From: Coniella vitis
Lineage: Eukaryota; Ascomycota; Sordariomycetes; Diaporthales; Schizoparmaceae
Direction: 5' to 3'
Assembly: GCA_011317545.1 (NCBI GenBank)
Contig: WUJK01000007.1
Coordinates: 372,001 to 436,000 of the forward strand
Length of the DNA stretch: 64,000 bases
The notes beneath the pieces are model-generated. The model searched no databases. It saw only the letters and a list, made by a program, of their open reading frames with translations, and was not told where the DNA came from. How positions within the stretch are numbered: the first letter of the stretch is position 1; every line of letters starts with the position of its first letter. Made by a program: the position numbers and the translations under genes. Shown piece after piece: positions 19,136 to 31,700 of the stretch.

Positions 19136-20099
19136 CCGCTATATCCTACCCCGCTACCGCTAGTAGTAATAGTATTAGTTATAATATTAGCCCTAGTAAT
19201 ACTAGCGCTAAGCTATTATAGCTATTACTATTACTATTAGCGCTAATATTACCTATAAGTAGGAGTATACCCCTAGCGCTATAAGCCTATTATAGTTGCT
19301 TCCCGGCCTAATTACCCTTACCCTAGGTATTCCCGCCGACTATTATATCGCGCTATATACCCTTAGTAACGTTATATACTAGGTAATCGACTATATATAG
19401 TTTAATATATTTTAGCCCTAGATAGCCTATAATACGGCTATAAACTGCCCTAATAGCTAATAGTATAAGATCCTAATTAAACCCGCTTTCCTATAGAATA
19501 GCAGATTATATTATACCTACCGTATATATAATAATAAGGGTATTATTTATAGAGAATCTTTATAGATTACTTCTAAGAAGGTAAATTATACTTAATAGTA
19601 TATAAATACCTTCTATAAGTATATTTCGCGGAAAGGGGTATTAGGGGGCCCGGCTAAGCCCTCCGGCTAATCTCGTTACCTCCGCCTAGCTACTATATAG
19701 TATACCTAGTACCGAGGCGAAAACTTACTAAAATAGCCCGTTTTATAATAGCGGCCTATCCCTAGCCGGCTAAACCGATAGTAATACGCTTTAAAATCGC
19801 TATAATTAGTTCTTATAGCTATAAAGAGAGCTAGCTATTAATAGCTTAGCGAAAGGGCCGGCTATACTATAATATAAAAGCTTAACCCCTAAGCGCTATA
19901 TTAACTAGATAAAACTACCTATTAATATATTTATTATATCTTCTTAGAGCTCCTAATTCCCTTTTAATATAGGGTTTATATACTTAAGGTAATAGGGCTT
20001 ACTACCCGCCCTACTAGGGAGAGTATTATACCCCTCTTTATAAAGGTATTTATAAGCTTATTCCTAGCTATATTTATATAACTAGGGCTTTAGAGGATA

Positions 20100-23000
20100 G
20101 TTACTAACCGTCCCTCTATAAGGTATTACTTATAAAGGGCCTAAAAGCTTTAGAAAGCTTATTATAAGGTAATAAGCGTATTACCCTATAATCCTTAGAT
20201 AACTAAGGTATTATCTATATAGATAAATACTGCTAATAATACCGTTTTTAGCGCTAGCTATAATCCCGTAAATACCCTAACCGCTTCGGTATCGAAAATA
20301 TATAAGTATTTATAAAATACCCTAATAATAGTAGTAATAAATACCCTATCCTTTATTATAATATACTTATAGCCTACCCTACGCTTAGATCCCTTTTAAA
20401 CCTTAGAGCCGTTTATATATATTACTATAATATTCGGTAGTAGGGTTATATACTATATATTATAGCGTATAGCTATTTCCTCCTTAAGGTAACCGATATT
20501 AGGGTTTAGTATAATACGGTTAGGATATCGGGGGGTTAATAGGGCTAGCCTAGGTATAATAGGAAAGCTATATATAATATCCGTAAGGCGTATATTAAAT
20601 ACCCTAAGGTTATATCCTATAGGAGCGTATATCCGTTTATAAAAGGGGTACCTTATATCTAGTAGAGCGTATTATAAGCCGGCCTAGCGAACCGCCGCTC
20701 CTAATATAAGCCTAGCTATAAGGAGGCCCGCTTTATAGAGGGCTATTATTATATATACTATCTTTTATACTAATAATACCCCTTTAGCGCCTTTTACTAA
20801 TAGTTAATCCACCTTTTTAAGCTATACTATAAGTATATAGCCCGGTCGAAACTAGGTATCCGCTATATATATAAGTATCGGGATAAGTATTATTATAACC
20901 GCTTTATAAAGGGATATTATAAGGGGGCTATATTATACCTTTCTAAAGATCCTAAGGTAGTTTATAACCTTCGCTATCTTATAAACCCTTTCCTTAATAT
21001 ACCTCCTACCTATAAAACGCTTATTAAACTAGAATCCTAGCTAACGGAAGCTAGCTACCTTAGAATAGGAGGGTATATTAGTAATAGGCTCTATATACCT
21101 ACCGCTTACTATAATAGCCGGCTATACCGCCTCCTTACGCTTTAAAAAATAAAAAACTTCCGTTTTCTCTACTATAAACTATACTATATTCCTCGAAGCC
21201 TAATCGTTAACGCTTATTATATCCGTTTCTAATAATACTATATTTTTCTCCGCGCTATTAGATATACGAAGGAAGAGAATATCGTTTATATAGTAGAAAT
21301 ACCTATTATTACCTTATAGAATAAGTTTAGAGAGGTAGATTATATATAGTACCGGCGAGAGAGGCAAGCCCTAAGGTATATTATATTTTACCGAGGAGAA
21401 ACCTATCGTTAACCTATCTAAGCGGACCTATACTAGCTATACTATTAGGAAGAAGGTTATTAAACTTAGTAATAGGAGTAGGAAATTAAGGATTTATAGT
21501 TATATAACTAGTTTATTAAGGAGGACAGTATTAAATACCCTTTATATATCCCTAGTTATTATTATAATAACCTACCCTTAGGAGAGTATTAGCTCGACGT
21601 TATATATAAGTACTATTATAAGGTTTATTACAGAGCGTTTTAATAGCGCCCTATAATATTATAGGTTAAGGACCCTTTTAATAAGTAGGATCTAGGAAAG
21701 CCTATATACGATTAGCTTTTTAAGCTCCTTAGAAAAGGTAGAAAGGAGAGTAATAGGTTTATCTATATAACTTAGGGTTACTTATATCCCTTTTACCTAG
21801 CTTAGGGTATATCGATACCTTAGCGTAATACTAAGGTAAAGGAAAGTAACCTATAGTAAGGTAATAGTTATAGAGCCGAATTAGAAGGGGGCTAATATTA
21901 TCCTAATATTCCTTTAATAGGAATACCGAGGCGTTATCTACCCCGGGAGAGGTAGACTTAATTCGGATAATATACTCTTCTCCCTCCTTAAGCGTAGCTA
22001 TATAACCTTATTAGAAATAGGCTTTAAAGGTATCCTAGCCCTCGAACGGGTCCCTAATTAGGTTATTATCTCTAGAAAACCGCTATAAAATCTTATCCTA
22101 TAATAGGCTCGCTTTCTTAATAGGGTCCTTATATAATATACCGTCCCCTATATATAGCGGGGGAGCTTATAGCGGTATAACTAGCTTATATTACCCTATT
22201 ATCCCGAAGATATCTATATCCGAAGCTATTATATCGATTCTACCCTATTAAAAGGCTTATTAATATATTCGAATAGCCCTTTTAAAAGTATTCCTAATTA
22301 TTTAGAACTCCCTTAAGTAAATCCGATAACTATATCGGGCCCTAATATACGCCCGGTATACTTCCTCTACCCTATTATCCTATTAAAGGGATTAGGAATA
22401 GGGTTATAGCTACCGCCCCGCTGCCTTTAGGGCCCTACCCTAGAGATAATCTAAATAGGTTACCTAATTATTTAGAAAAGCCGGGCTCTCCGCTTATAAG
22501 AAGGGCGGTATATCTATTAGCCCTATTTCTAAAAGGCCCTTAAAGGCCGGGAGGGATTATAAGTCTACCTATAGCCGTACTAACTATTCCTAGGGGAGTA
22601 GAGGATTATTACCGATAATCGTAATAAGGGTTTTATAATTAAAGCTAGTATATAGGTTAGGAGTAACCTCTATAATTATATTTAGAATATTAGAGAAGAT
22701 TAGATTAAAAACCCCCCCTCGGATATATATAGGGATATCCGGGGTATTTATAAAGAATATATTTTTAAATAGTATTTAGTCTTTAACCTAGTTATTACCC
22801 CTTTCGTTAGGCTTACCTAGCTTATAAGGAGTATAGATTATATTAAAATCGCCCCTAACTATCTATCTCCGTATAAGTAGATTATTTAGTATATAATCGA
22901 ATACCATATCCTCCCTAAGCGCTCGGTAAACGTTAATTAGAAAGACCCCTAATACCTTTAGCTAAAGTCCGTCCCTTATAGTAAAGGGCCGTTATTACTT

Positions 23001-23290
23001 TATATATAGCCTATAACCCCGTTATATATATATTAGGACCCGGGGCTTATTACCGAGTAATTCCTACCGCCTTTCCTTATAATAAGCTATCGGATCCCCT
23101 CTTTAATTATCTACCGATAAGAAAAGCTTATAAATAGGGTACCTTTAAATTCTTATATTATATATCGTATACGGCTCCTAAACCTATATAATATCTACCC
23201 CCTATTTAGTATAAAGTATTAGTAGTATAATATAAGTAGATTATTTCTTCCCTATATTCGCCTAAGCGATTATAAAAAGCCCCTCGGCTA
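20100..23290 (-). pseudogene. LINE L2 ORF2: endonuclease, reverse transcriptase, RNase H, RIP-damaged
   Basis: Endonuclease motif GDFNIIYTPYK is at about 22826-22858. The RT has QGLPLSPVLY (about 21360-21390) and a YINDI catalytic box (about 21264-21283; expected YxDD, Asp to Asn by RIP). The RNase H part shows AVFIYIDN with a following VI (about 20205-20240) and a WSPGYIGIAGN-like motif in L1. These enzymes nick the target and copy the RNA in place (target-primed reverse transcription), matching the 13-bp duplication. Stops are TAA/TAG at Gln or Trp codons. Not functional. Confidence 0.82.
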
Positions 23291-23299
23291 TCGGAAAGG

Positions 23300-24735
23300 T
23301 ATATCCTATTTATATATAGGGGGAGTAGTAGTATTTAAGCCCCTCTAGGAGCTAAGGATTATAACTATATTATTATCGTCCTTAACTATATCCGCTAGGG
23401 GTATAAGCTCTCTCTTTATAATAGGGCTAGGACCCTCTAGAGGCGGCGTATTAGCCGGGTCGAGCCGTAGGCGCTATTATAAGCCGGTCGGCGGTATATA
23501 ATTATAAATATTATTATAAGGCTGCTTCCGGGAGGGGCTTTCGATAAATAGCTACTCCGTAGGCTTAGTAGGGGGTTAAGGCTCCCGCTAGCTATTAATA
23601 ATATCTATAGCTATATTTAAATCGTTATAATAGGCCTTACCTATATTCCTAATCCTTTTAAGCTTAGAAATAAATAGGTAATAAAGCTACCTATTAACTA
23701 TCGTAGGAGTAGTAATATAATTAAGGTAACTAAAGCGGACCGGCTTATAATAATTAATATACCTAGGGGGAAGTATATAAACCTCCCTTTCCTAAGTATA
23801 TTAGGCGTTAGAATAGGTAGGGTATTACTTACTCCTTATATAACGCTTAGTTAAATAATAGCTAAGATAGCCGTCTATATAAAAAGAGAGCCTCTCCGTT
23901 TTCTATACTAGCCGGGTATAGGGCAGGTTAAAGACCTAGAAGGGTTATACTTTATATAAAAAGAATATTAGCTAGGTAATAATACCCGTAATAAGGTTAT
24001 ATCCGTTTATAGAAAGCTTATAGGAAATAGGCTCGACTCCTATTTATATTATAGCTTCCTCCCGGATATACTCCTTAAAAGAAACCCTTTAATAAGTAAA
24101 GGGGTTATAAAGCTCCCTCGGAACCCCGGTTACTATATAGGTAATCTAGGTCTATAGTATAATCGCTAAATATACCTATATTAGCTTTAATAACTTATCT
24201 CTTAAAGGGTTAGCGAAAAGCCTATCCTAAACCTCCTTATTAATAAGGTATAAAGCTTAACCGGTAGGGGTTTTAATAATTACTATTATATTAGTTATAA
24301 GGATCTAAAGCCGAATATAAATACCTAGCTTAAGACCCTAAAAGGGCGAGCTTATAAGCGTATTATAAGGAGTAGCCCTAAGGAGGATCCTTATATCCTA
24401 TCCCCGCTACCGGCTATATTAGGGGCCGGATTTTCGAATATAACGAGCCGGCTCTATCGGGAGCTTAATAGCCGCGCTTATAACGGTAGCCTAGCTTTAA
24501 CCCTATTAGGGGTATTAAGCGGGTAAAGGTAGCTATTAGGGGTAGAATATTACCTATAGAGTAGTAACGGAAGGAGTCGGGTATATCGGAGTAGGCCGGC
24601 TAATAGCCGGGTCTAATAAAAAATTTTTAAGCTTACGCTTAGCTATAATTAGAAGTTAAGAGTATACCCTCTCTATATAAAGACGCTCCTTACTCTATAA
24701 AGGGCTTTTAAAGGTATTAACTAGTTTTCTTAGGG
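23300..24735 (-). pseudogene. LINE L2 ORF1, RIP-damaged
   Basis: Minus-strand counterpart of the L1 ORF1 frame (12955-14390), with the same segments recognisable and similar RIP stops. RNA-binding gag-like role by position. Confidence 0.55.
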
Positions 24736-24739
24736 TCTT

Positions 24740-25122
24740 ATCTACTACTAATAGGATTATCTCCTAAGCTATAAATATACGGTATACGCTTATAAAGAGG
24801 GTCCTAACTATATTAGGGGTAAGGGAGTTATTTTAACGAGTAGTAGTATCCTCCTATAATTATAGCGCGGTATTATAATACCTCTTCTACTATATAAGGG
24901 AGTAAATCGAATCTATAATAAAACTAATATCCGTCCTAGGTATTAGTCCCTTAAGCGGCGGCTAGCCGCTTTATATCGCGTTTATAGGTAGGGCCTCTTA
25001 TAAAGCTATCCCGCGATTATATTTACCTATATATAAATAAGTTAAATATTAGTAAATTATTAGCAAAACCGTACGCACCCTTAATAAAAGCAGGCGTATA
25101 TAAGAAAAGTATTAGGAAGGAT
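24740..25122 (-). repeat. LINE L2 single 5' monomer
   Basis: 383 bp, matching the tandem monomers of L1 and beginning at the insertion junction. Confidence 0.85.
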
Positions 25123-25136
25123 AAAGGACCCTATTA

Positions 25137-28100
25137 AGAAAGCGAACCTACTACGGGATAAGATTCTATAGCGGTTCTCTAGGGATAATAACCTAGTTAG
25201 GGACCCGCTCGAGGGCTAGGATACTTCTAAAGCCTATTTCTAGTAGGGTTATATAGCTACGCCTAAGGAGGTAGAGGAGTATATTATCCGAGTTAAATCT
25301 ACTTCTCTCGGGGTAGATAGCGCCTTAGTATCCCTATTAAAGGAGTATTAGGATAGTATTAGCCCCTTTTTAATTCGGCTTTATAACTATTACCTTACGA
25401 TAAGTTACTTTCCTTTACCTTAGCGCTATATTAAGGTATCGATATACCCTAAGCTAGGTAAGAGGGATATAAATAGCCCTAGGTTATATAGGCCTATTAC
25501 TCTCCTTTCTACCTTTTCTAAAGGGCTTAAAAGGCTAGTTATATATAAGCTCTCCTAGATTCTACTTATTAAAGGGGTCCTTAACCTATAATATTATAAG
25601 GCGCTATTAAAACGCTCCGTAATAAACCTTATAGCGGTATTTATATATAATATTAAACTAATACTCTCCTAAGGGTAGGTTATTATAATAGTAACTAAGG
25701 ATATATAAGGGGCGTTTAATACTATTCTCTTTAATAGATTAATTATATAGCTATAAGTCCTTAGTTTCCTATTCCTATTATTAAATCTAATAACCTCCTT
25801 CCTAGTAGTACGGCTAATACGGGTCTGCTTAGATAGGTTAATAATAGGTTTCTCCTCGGTAAGATATAATATACCCTAGGGCTTACCTCTCTCGCCGGTA
25901 TTATATATAATCTACCTCTCTAAACTTATTCTATAGGGTAGTAATAGGTATTTCTATTATATAAACGATATTCTCTTCCTTTATATATCTAATAGCGTAA
26001 AGAAAAATATAGTATTATTAGAAATAGATATAGCGAGCGTTAATAACTAGGCTTCGAGGAATATAGTATAATTCGTAGCGGAGAAAACGGAAGCTTTCTA
26101 CTTCTTAAGGCGTAGGGAGGCGGTATAGCCGGCTATTATAATAAGCAGTAGGCGTATAAAGCTTATTATTAATATACCCTTTTATTCTAAGGTAGCTAGC
26201 TTCCGTTAGCTAGGATTCTAGTTTAATAAGCGTTTTATAGGTAAGAGGTATATTAAGGAAAGGGTTTATAAGATAGTAAAGGTTATAGCTTACCTTAGAA
26301 GCCTTAGGAAGGTATAATATAATCCCCCTATAGCGTCCCTTTATAAAGCGGTTACGGTAATATTTATCCCGATATTTATATATATAGCGGACGCCTAGTT
26401 TTAACCGGGCTATATACCTATAGTATAGCTTAAGAAAGCAGATTAACTATTAATAAAGGGCGTTAAAGGGGTATTATCGGTATAAAGGACGGTATATACG
26501 GTAATAGCCCTTTATAAAGCGGGCTTCCTTATAGCTAAGCTTATATTAGGAGTAGCGGTTTACCGGGCCGGCTTATAATATACTCTATTAAATATAAGGT
26601 ACCCCTTTTATAAATAGATATACGCTCTTATAGGATATAACCTTAGGGTATTTAAAACGCGCTTTATAGATACTATATATAGCTTTTCTATTATACCTAA
26701 GCCGGCCTTATTAACCCCCCGGTATCCTAACTATACTATACTAAACCCTAATATCGATTACCTTAAGGAGGAAGTAGCTATATACTATAATACGTAATAT
26801 ATAACCCTATTACCGGATATTATAGTAATATATATAAACGGCTTTAAGGTTTAGGAGGGACCTAAATATAGGGTAGACTATAGGTATACTATAGTAAGGG
26901 ATAGGGTATTTATTACTACTATTACTAGGGTATTTATTACTACTATTACTATGGTATTCTATAAGTACTTATACGTTTTCGATGCTAAGGCGGTTAGGGC
27001 GCTTATAGGACTACGGCTAGCGCTAGAAACGCTATTATTAGCGGTATTTATCTATATAGATAGTACCTCGGTTATCTAGGGACTATAGAGTAATACGCTT
27101 ATTACCTTATAATAGGCTTTCCGAAGCTTTTAGGCCCTTTATAAGTAATAACTTATAGAGGGACGGTTAATAACTATCCTCTAAAGCCCTAGTTATATAA
27201 GTATAGCTGGGAATAAGCTTATAAATACCTTTATAAAGAGGGGTACGATACTCTCCCTAATAAGGCGAGTAATAAGCCTTACTACCTTAGGTATACGGAC
27301 TCTATATTAAAAGGGAATTAGGAGCTTTAAGAAGATATAGTAGATATATTAATAGGTAATCTTATCCAGCTAGTATAACGTTTAAGGGCTAAGCTTTCGT
27401 ATTATAATATAGCCGGCCCTTTCGCTAAGCCGCTAATAGCTAGCTCTCTTTATAGCTATAAGGACTAGTTATAGTAATTTTAAAGCGTATTACTATCGGT
27501 TTAGCCGGCTAGGGATAGGCTATTACTATAGAATAGGCTATTCTAGTAAGCTTTCGCTTCGGTATTAGGTATATTATACGGTAGCTAGGCGGAGGTAGTA
27601 GGATTAGCCGGAAGGTTTAGCCGGGCTTTCTAATACCCCTTTCCGCGAAATATATTTATAAAGGGTATTTATAGATTATTAAGTATAATCTGCCTTCTTA
27701 GAAGCAGTTTATAAAGATTCTCTATAAATAATACTCTTACTATTATATATACGGTAGGTATAATACGGTTTACTACTTTATAGGAAAGCGGGTCTAATTA
27801 GGATCTTATATTATTAGCTATTAAGGTAGTTTATAGCCGTACTATAAGCTATCTAAGGCTAAAGTACGTTAAACTATATACGGTCGATTATTTAGCGTAT
27901 AGCGTTAATAAGGGCGTATAGCGCGGTATAGCGGTCGGCGGGAGTATCTAGGGTAGGGGTAATTAGGCCGGGAAGTAATTATAATAGGCTTATAGCGTTA
28001 GGGGTATACTCCTACTTATAGGTAATATTAGCGTTAGTAGTAGTAATAGTAGCTATAATAGCTTAGCGTTAGTATTACTAGGGCTAGTATTATAGCCAGT

Positions 28101-28229
28101 ATTATTATTATTAGTAGTAGCGGGGTAGGATATAGCGGGGGCGCTTCTAGGGCTATATAACCGGCTCTACCTCCTCCTCCGACTTATTAGACGACTCGGT
28201 AAGGCCCTCCGCTAATACTTTATCGTAGG
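25137..28229 (+). mobile_element. LINE L1, segment 3: RT, RNase H and start of 3' region
   Basis: Resumes L1 after L2. RT motifs: (Q/G)GLPLSPVLY at about 25880-25910 and YINDI at about 25960-25990. RNase H at about 26930-27250 shows LIGLRLALETLL, AVFIYIDSTSVI and SYISIAGNKL. From about 27400 the sequence is the reverse complement of the antisense frame seen in L2. It ends in gtagg, the duplication of Gypsy element G2. Confidence 0.87.
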
Positions 28230-28685
28230 TATTATGACCCACGGTTATGCAGGTCACAGGAACAGGCCAGCGCAACCATATGCTAGCAAATCGGAACCTT
28301 AACGGACCGATGGGGATCTCTTATATAAGGAATACGGATGATATAATCAGGGTTAGGGTAGAGCCTATAAGAGATTACTATTGCCTATCGGATAGTTAAT
28401 AGGTAACTATAGGCATTAATAGGCTTAGATGGGCTACGTATTGATAAATAGAATAACGGAAGGATATAAGGACGATGGATTTCCTAGCTATTAGATAGTT
28501 TTCCTTATAGTCTTTAGTTATAAATCTAAGTATTATTTTATATAATAGGGTAATCCCTCTTAATTACTTATAATATTTAATATTGCTCGATAACGTACGA
28601 AGACTTAAAGGTAATACTTCCCTACCTGCTAATATATAACTTATAGGTACTTCTAGAATCCGGGATTTAGGTAAGGATTATTATA
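28230..28685 (+). repeat. Gypsy G2 5' LTR
   Basis: Starts tattatgaccc (TG to TA) and ends ggattattata. The first ~110 bp still carry many TG/CA dinucleotides, unlike the rest of the element. It contains cagggttaggg, two telomere-like hexamers. Confidence 0.95.
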
Positions 28686-28749
28686 TTTTTATAACTCTTA
28701 TTTAGGACGGTTTATATATACCTCTTAGGTAATATTAAGTATAGTAATA

Positions 28750-31700
28750 GCTCCTTAAACTCCTACCCTATCTACCTTAGGCGAAGGACGTTACTAGGTT
28801 ATAACTTAGGAAGATATAATACGCTAATTAATCGAACTTACCTAATAACTTACTATACTCTAGCAGAATTAGGAGTAATAGAATCGTACTATCCGTAGGT
28901 AGGCCTAATAGCTCGAATAATACTAAGCTACGGCTACTATACCCCTAGCGCCTATTATTTAAAATACCGGTAATAGCTATAAGATAGATAAACCTACTAT
29001 ATATAACGGTAATTAAAAGATACTTTAAGGGTTCCTTACCTATTATAAGGTATACTTTCTATATAATATAGCTTAATTTACTACTAAACCCGATAAAGTT
29101 ATCCTAGCCGGTATACGATTCGAAAAGGATATACTTATCTAATATAAACCCTTACTTCGTAACTATATTAAATACCTAGGTAATCTCGATTAACGTAAGA
29201 CGACTACTAAGAATATATTCGATTCGTTCGTAGGGTTCGAACGTATCCTTAAGGAAATATTTAGCGATCCTAACGAAGAACGGACTATAGTATAATAACT
29301 TATAGAACTTAAATAGAATAAATCCGCTTTAGCTTATACGGTCCGCTTTAAGCAACTTTTAATATACCTCCCTTAGGAAGATAAGAACCTTATAGAATAC
29401 TATTATAAAGGACTTAAGGATAAGGTTAAGGACGAAATCTCTAAGTAGGATTAGCCTAGAGACTTTACGATATTTAGTAATAACGCTATCTATATCGATA
29501 ACTATCTCTACGAAAAACGTATAGAGAAAAGTAAGAAAAGAGGAAGCTATATTATATAGAGGAATTACGCTAATATAGGATAGCGGGTTTAATAGATAAC
29601 TAACCGTAGCTTCTAGTAACGAAGTACGGCAACTAGCGGTATAATATACTTAGGCTCTATAGAGCTCGACGTAGCTTAGCGTAAACCTATAAGTAAGGAA
29701 TACTTTAACTATAGTAAGATAGGCTACTTCGTACGAGAATATCGATAACTTAAGAAACCTAGAGAATTTAAGAAAGTCCCCGAAGGACGATAAGCTAATA
29801 TTATAATATACGAAACTACGGACCCTACTCCTAGCTAAAACCAGCTTCCAGAATAAGCGTCGGACGACTCCGACTATAGACTCCTTAACTAGACCTTCTA
29901 TTATAAGGATAATTATATAACGTACCTCTCGGTAAAGTAAGGCTTAGGATAGTTCCCTTAGAAACCTTATAAGGAACGATAAATTATAGTTACCTAGGGG
30001 ATACCTCTCCTAACGGATATTCTATAAAATAATATTACGGAAATTACGGAATAATAGGAAATACTTAGCATCGGTTAGAATACTAGTACCTAAACTATTA
30101 ACGAAGAAACGAGCTTAGAATTAGAAAGCTCTATAGACGAAGATACCGATAAAGGAGACGTATACTACCTTATCTATAGTATTATACTTAGAGAATTATT
30201 TAGGATAATAACCTATTAAGACGAAACCCCCCTTATATAGGAAGACGTACGAATTAATTACCTCTACGAAAAATACTATTAGATCGTATAGTTTGCCTAT
30301 ATTATATATAATTATAGATAATATTTTAAATATAAGGTAATTAATAAATAGTTCCCTATACGTAAGGTAGGGTATAGTATTATCGCCTACGACGATAATA
30401 ATAGCGACTATTATAAAGTACTTAGAATAAGGGGAAACTACGCTAGTATTAGCCTTATATATAATACCCCCTACGGATATACTACGCGATAAGTAAAGTA
30501 GTACCAATATACGATACCTTAGTACGCACCTTACGCGTAAGAAAAAGCGCTCGATTAGTATAGAATACGCGAATAGAAATAAAGGGAAAAGCTCGTAAAG
30601 CCTATATACGTAGAACCTACGTATTATAGCTTCTATAAGCGCGCCGATTATATAGAATACCTAGCGGATAAAGCGTATACCTACTATAACCTTAAGGATA
30701 GTTAGCCCGGAGTATAGACTCCCTATACGGAAGAAGAAAATTAAGCGCGCCTATAACGATAGGCTATAGTATATATACGATATAGAATATAATAAGCTAA
30801 GAACCTAATATAGATAGTAGCCCTTAGAATATAGCAAGAATAGTAGTACCTAAAAGGTAAGGATCGCCTATAAGGGATAATAAGCGATTAGGACTTATAG
30901 TAAAGTCCCTCTACGCGATAGATAGCTCGATATACGAATATTTAAAAATCGTAGTACGAATTAACGGCAAAAACTATATAATACTCCTAGATAGCAGAGT
31001 ATAAGGAAACTTTATATCCCTAAGCGTTATTAATAGAGAACGGATACTTTGGAAGAAGAAGATAGAACCCTATAAACTTAGTATTATAGAAGGTACGGAA
31101 ATCGCTTATAGCTAAGGTATTATCGATATAGAATCTAATTAATTACTAGTTACGATCTATAGATATACGATACTAATAAACTTCGATATTACGGATACCG
31201 TATAATATAAGCTAATTTTAGGTATATTATAGTTAAGAAAGGAAAATCCTCGAATCGATTAGATTAATAGCTATATTTTATAGGATAAAGCGGATACCTA
31301 AGAAGCGGTTATAATTAAAGGCGTAGGATCGGATTTAGTTATTAAGCGATACCTAGATAGTAGGGGCTTAAACGAATTTATATATACCTCTAAATCGAGA
31401 AGAGCTAAGACGATAGCTACCCTAGGATATAATAAACCTCGATAGCTTATAAAGAAGGATCTAATAATAGTTAGTACCTAATAGAAGAAGGGATATAGCA
31501 GATTAGGATACGATATAATAGGATTCTATAGATAGCAGGATATATTATTACGATAAGTTTAAGAAGGAACTAAGTATATATAACGATATCTCCTTATAAT
31601 AGTAACTATATAAGACGAAGATATGTTTAGAGACCTCTCCGGTATATTAGAAGAGTATCGGAAGTTTATAAAATTATTTTAAGGAAAATTCGATAACGGC

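Larger units (their letters stand above)
16845..25122 (-). mobile_element. Full-length LINE L2 (about 8.28 kb)
   Basis: Complete minus-strand non-LTR retrotransposon inserted in L1. The 3' end is a (TAAA)n tail (TTTA repeats on the plus strand, 16845-16868). The 5' end at 25122 is the same base as L1's. The duplication is aagaaccctatta (16832-16844) against aaggaccctatta (25124-25136), with one RIP-type mismatch. Order from the 5' end: one 383-bp monomer, ORF1, EEP endonuclease, RT, RNase H, then a 3' third with an antisense frame. Tad/I-like clade is likely from endonuclease + RT + RNase H; not tested by phylogeny. Confidence 0.9.

Noticed and set aside
16845..19950. Idea that this is a separate DNA transposon joined to the LINE
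   Set aside because: The same arrangement occurs in L1 and L2, and the L2 target-site duplication encloses both parts, so it belongs to the LINE.
30196..30507. 103-aa minus-strand frame in Gypsy G2
   Set aside because: Antisense to gag-pol, hydrophobic by base composition, and no matching evidence of constraint seen; unlike the 34613-35330 frame.
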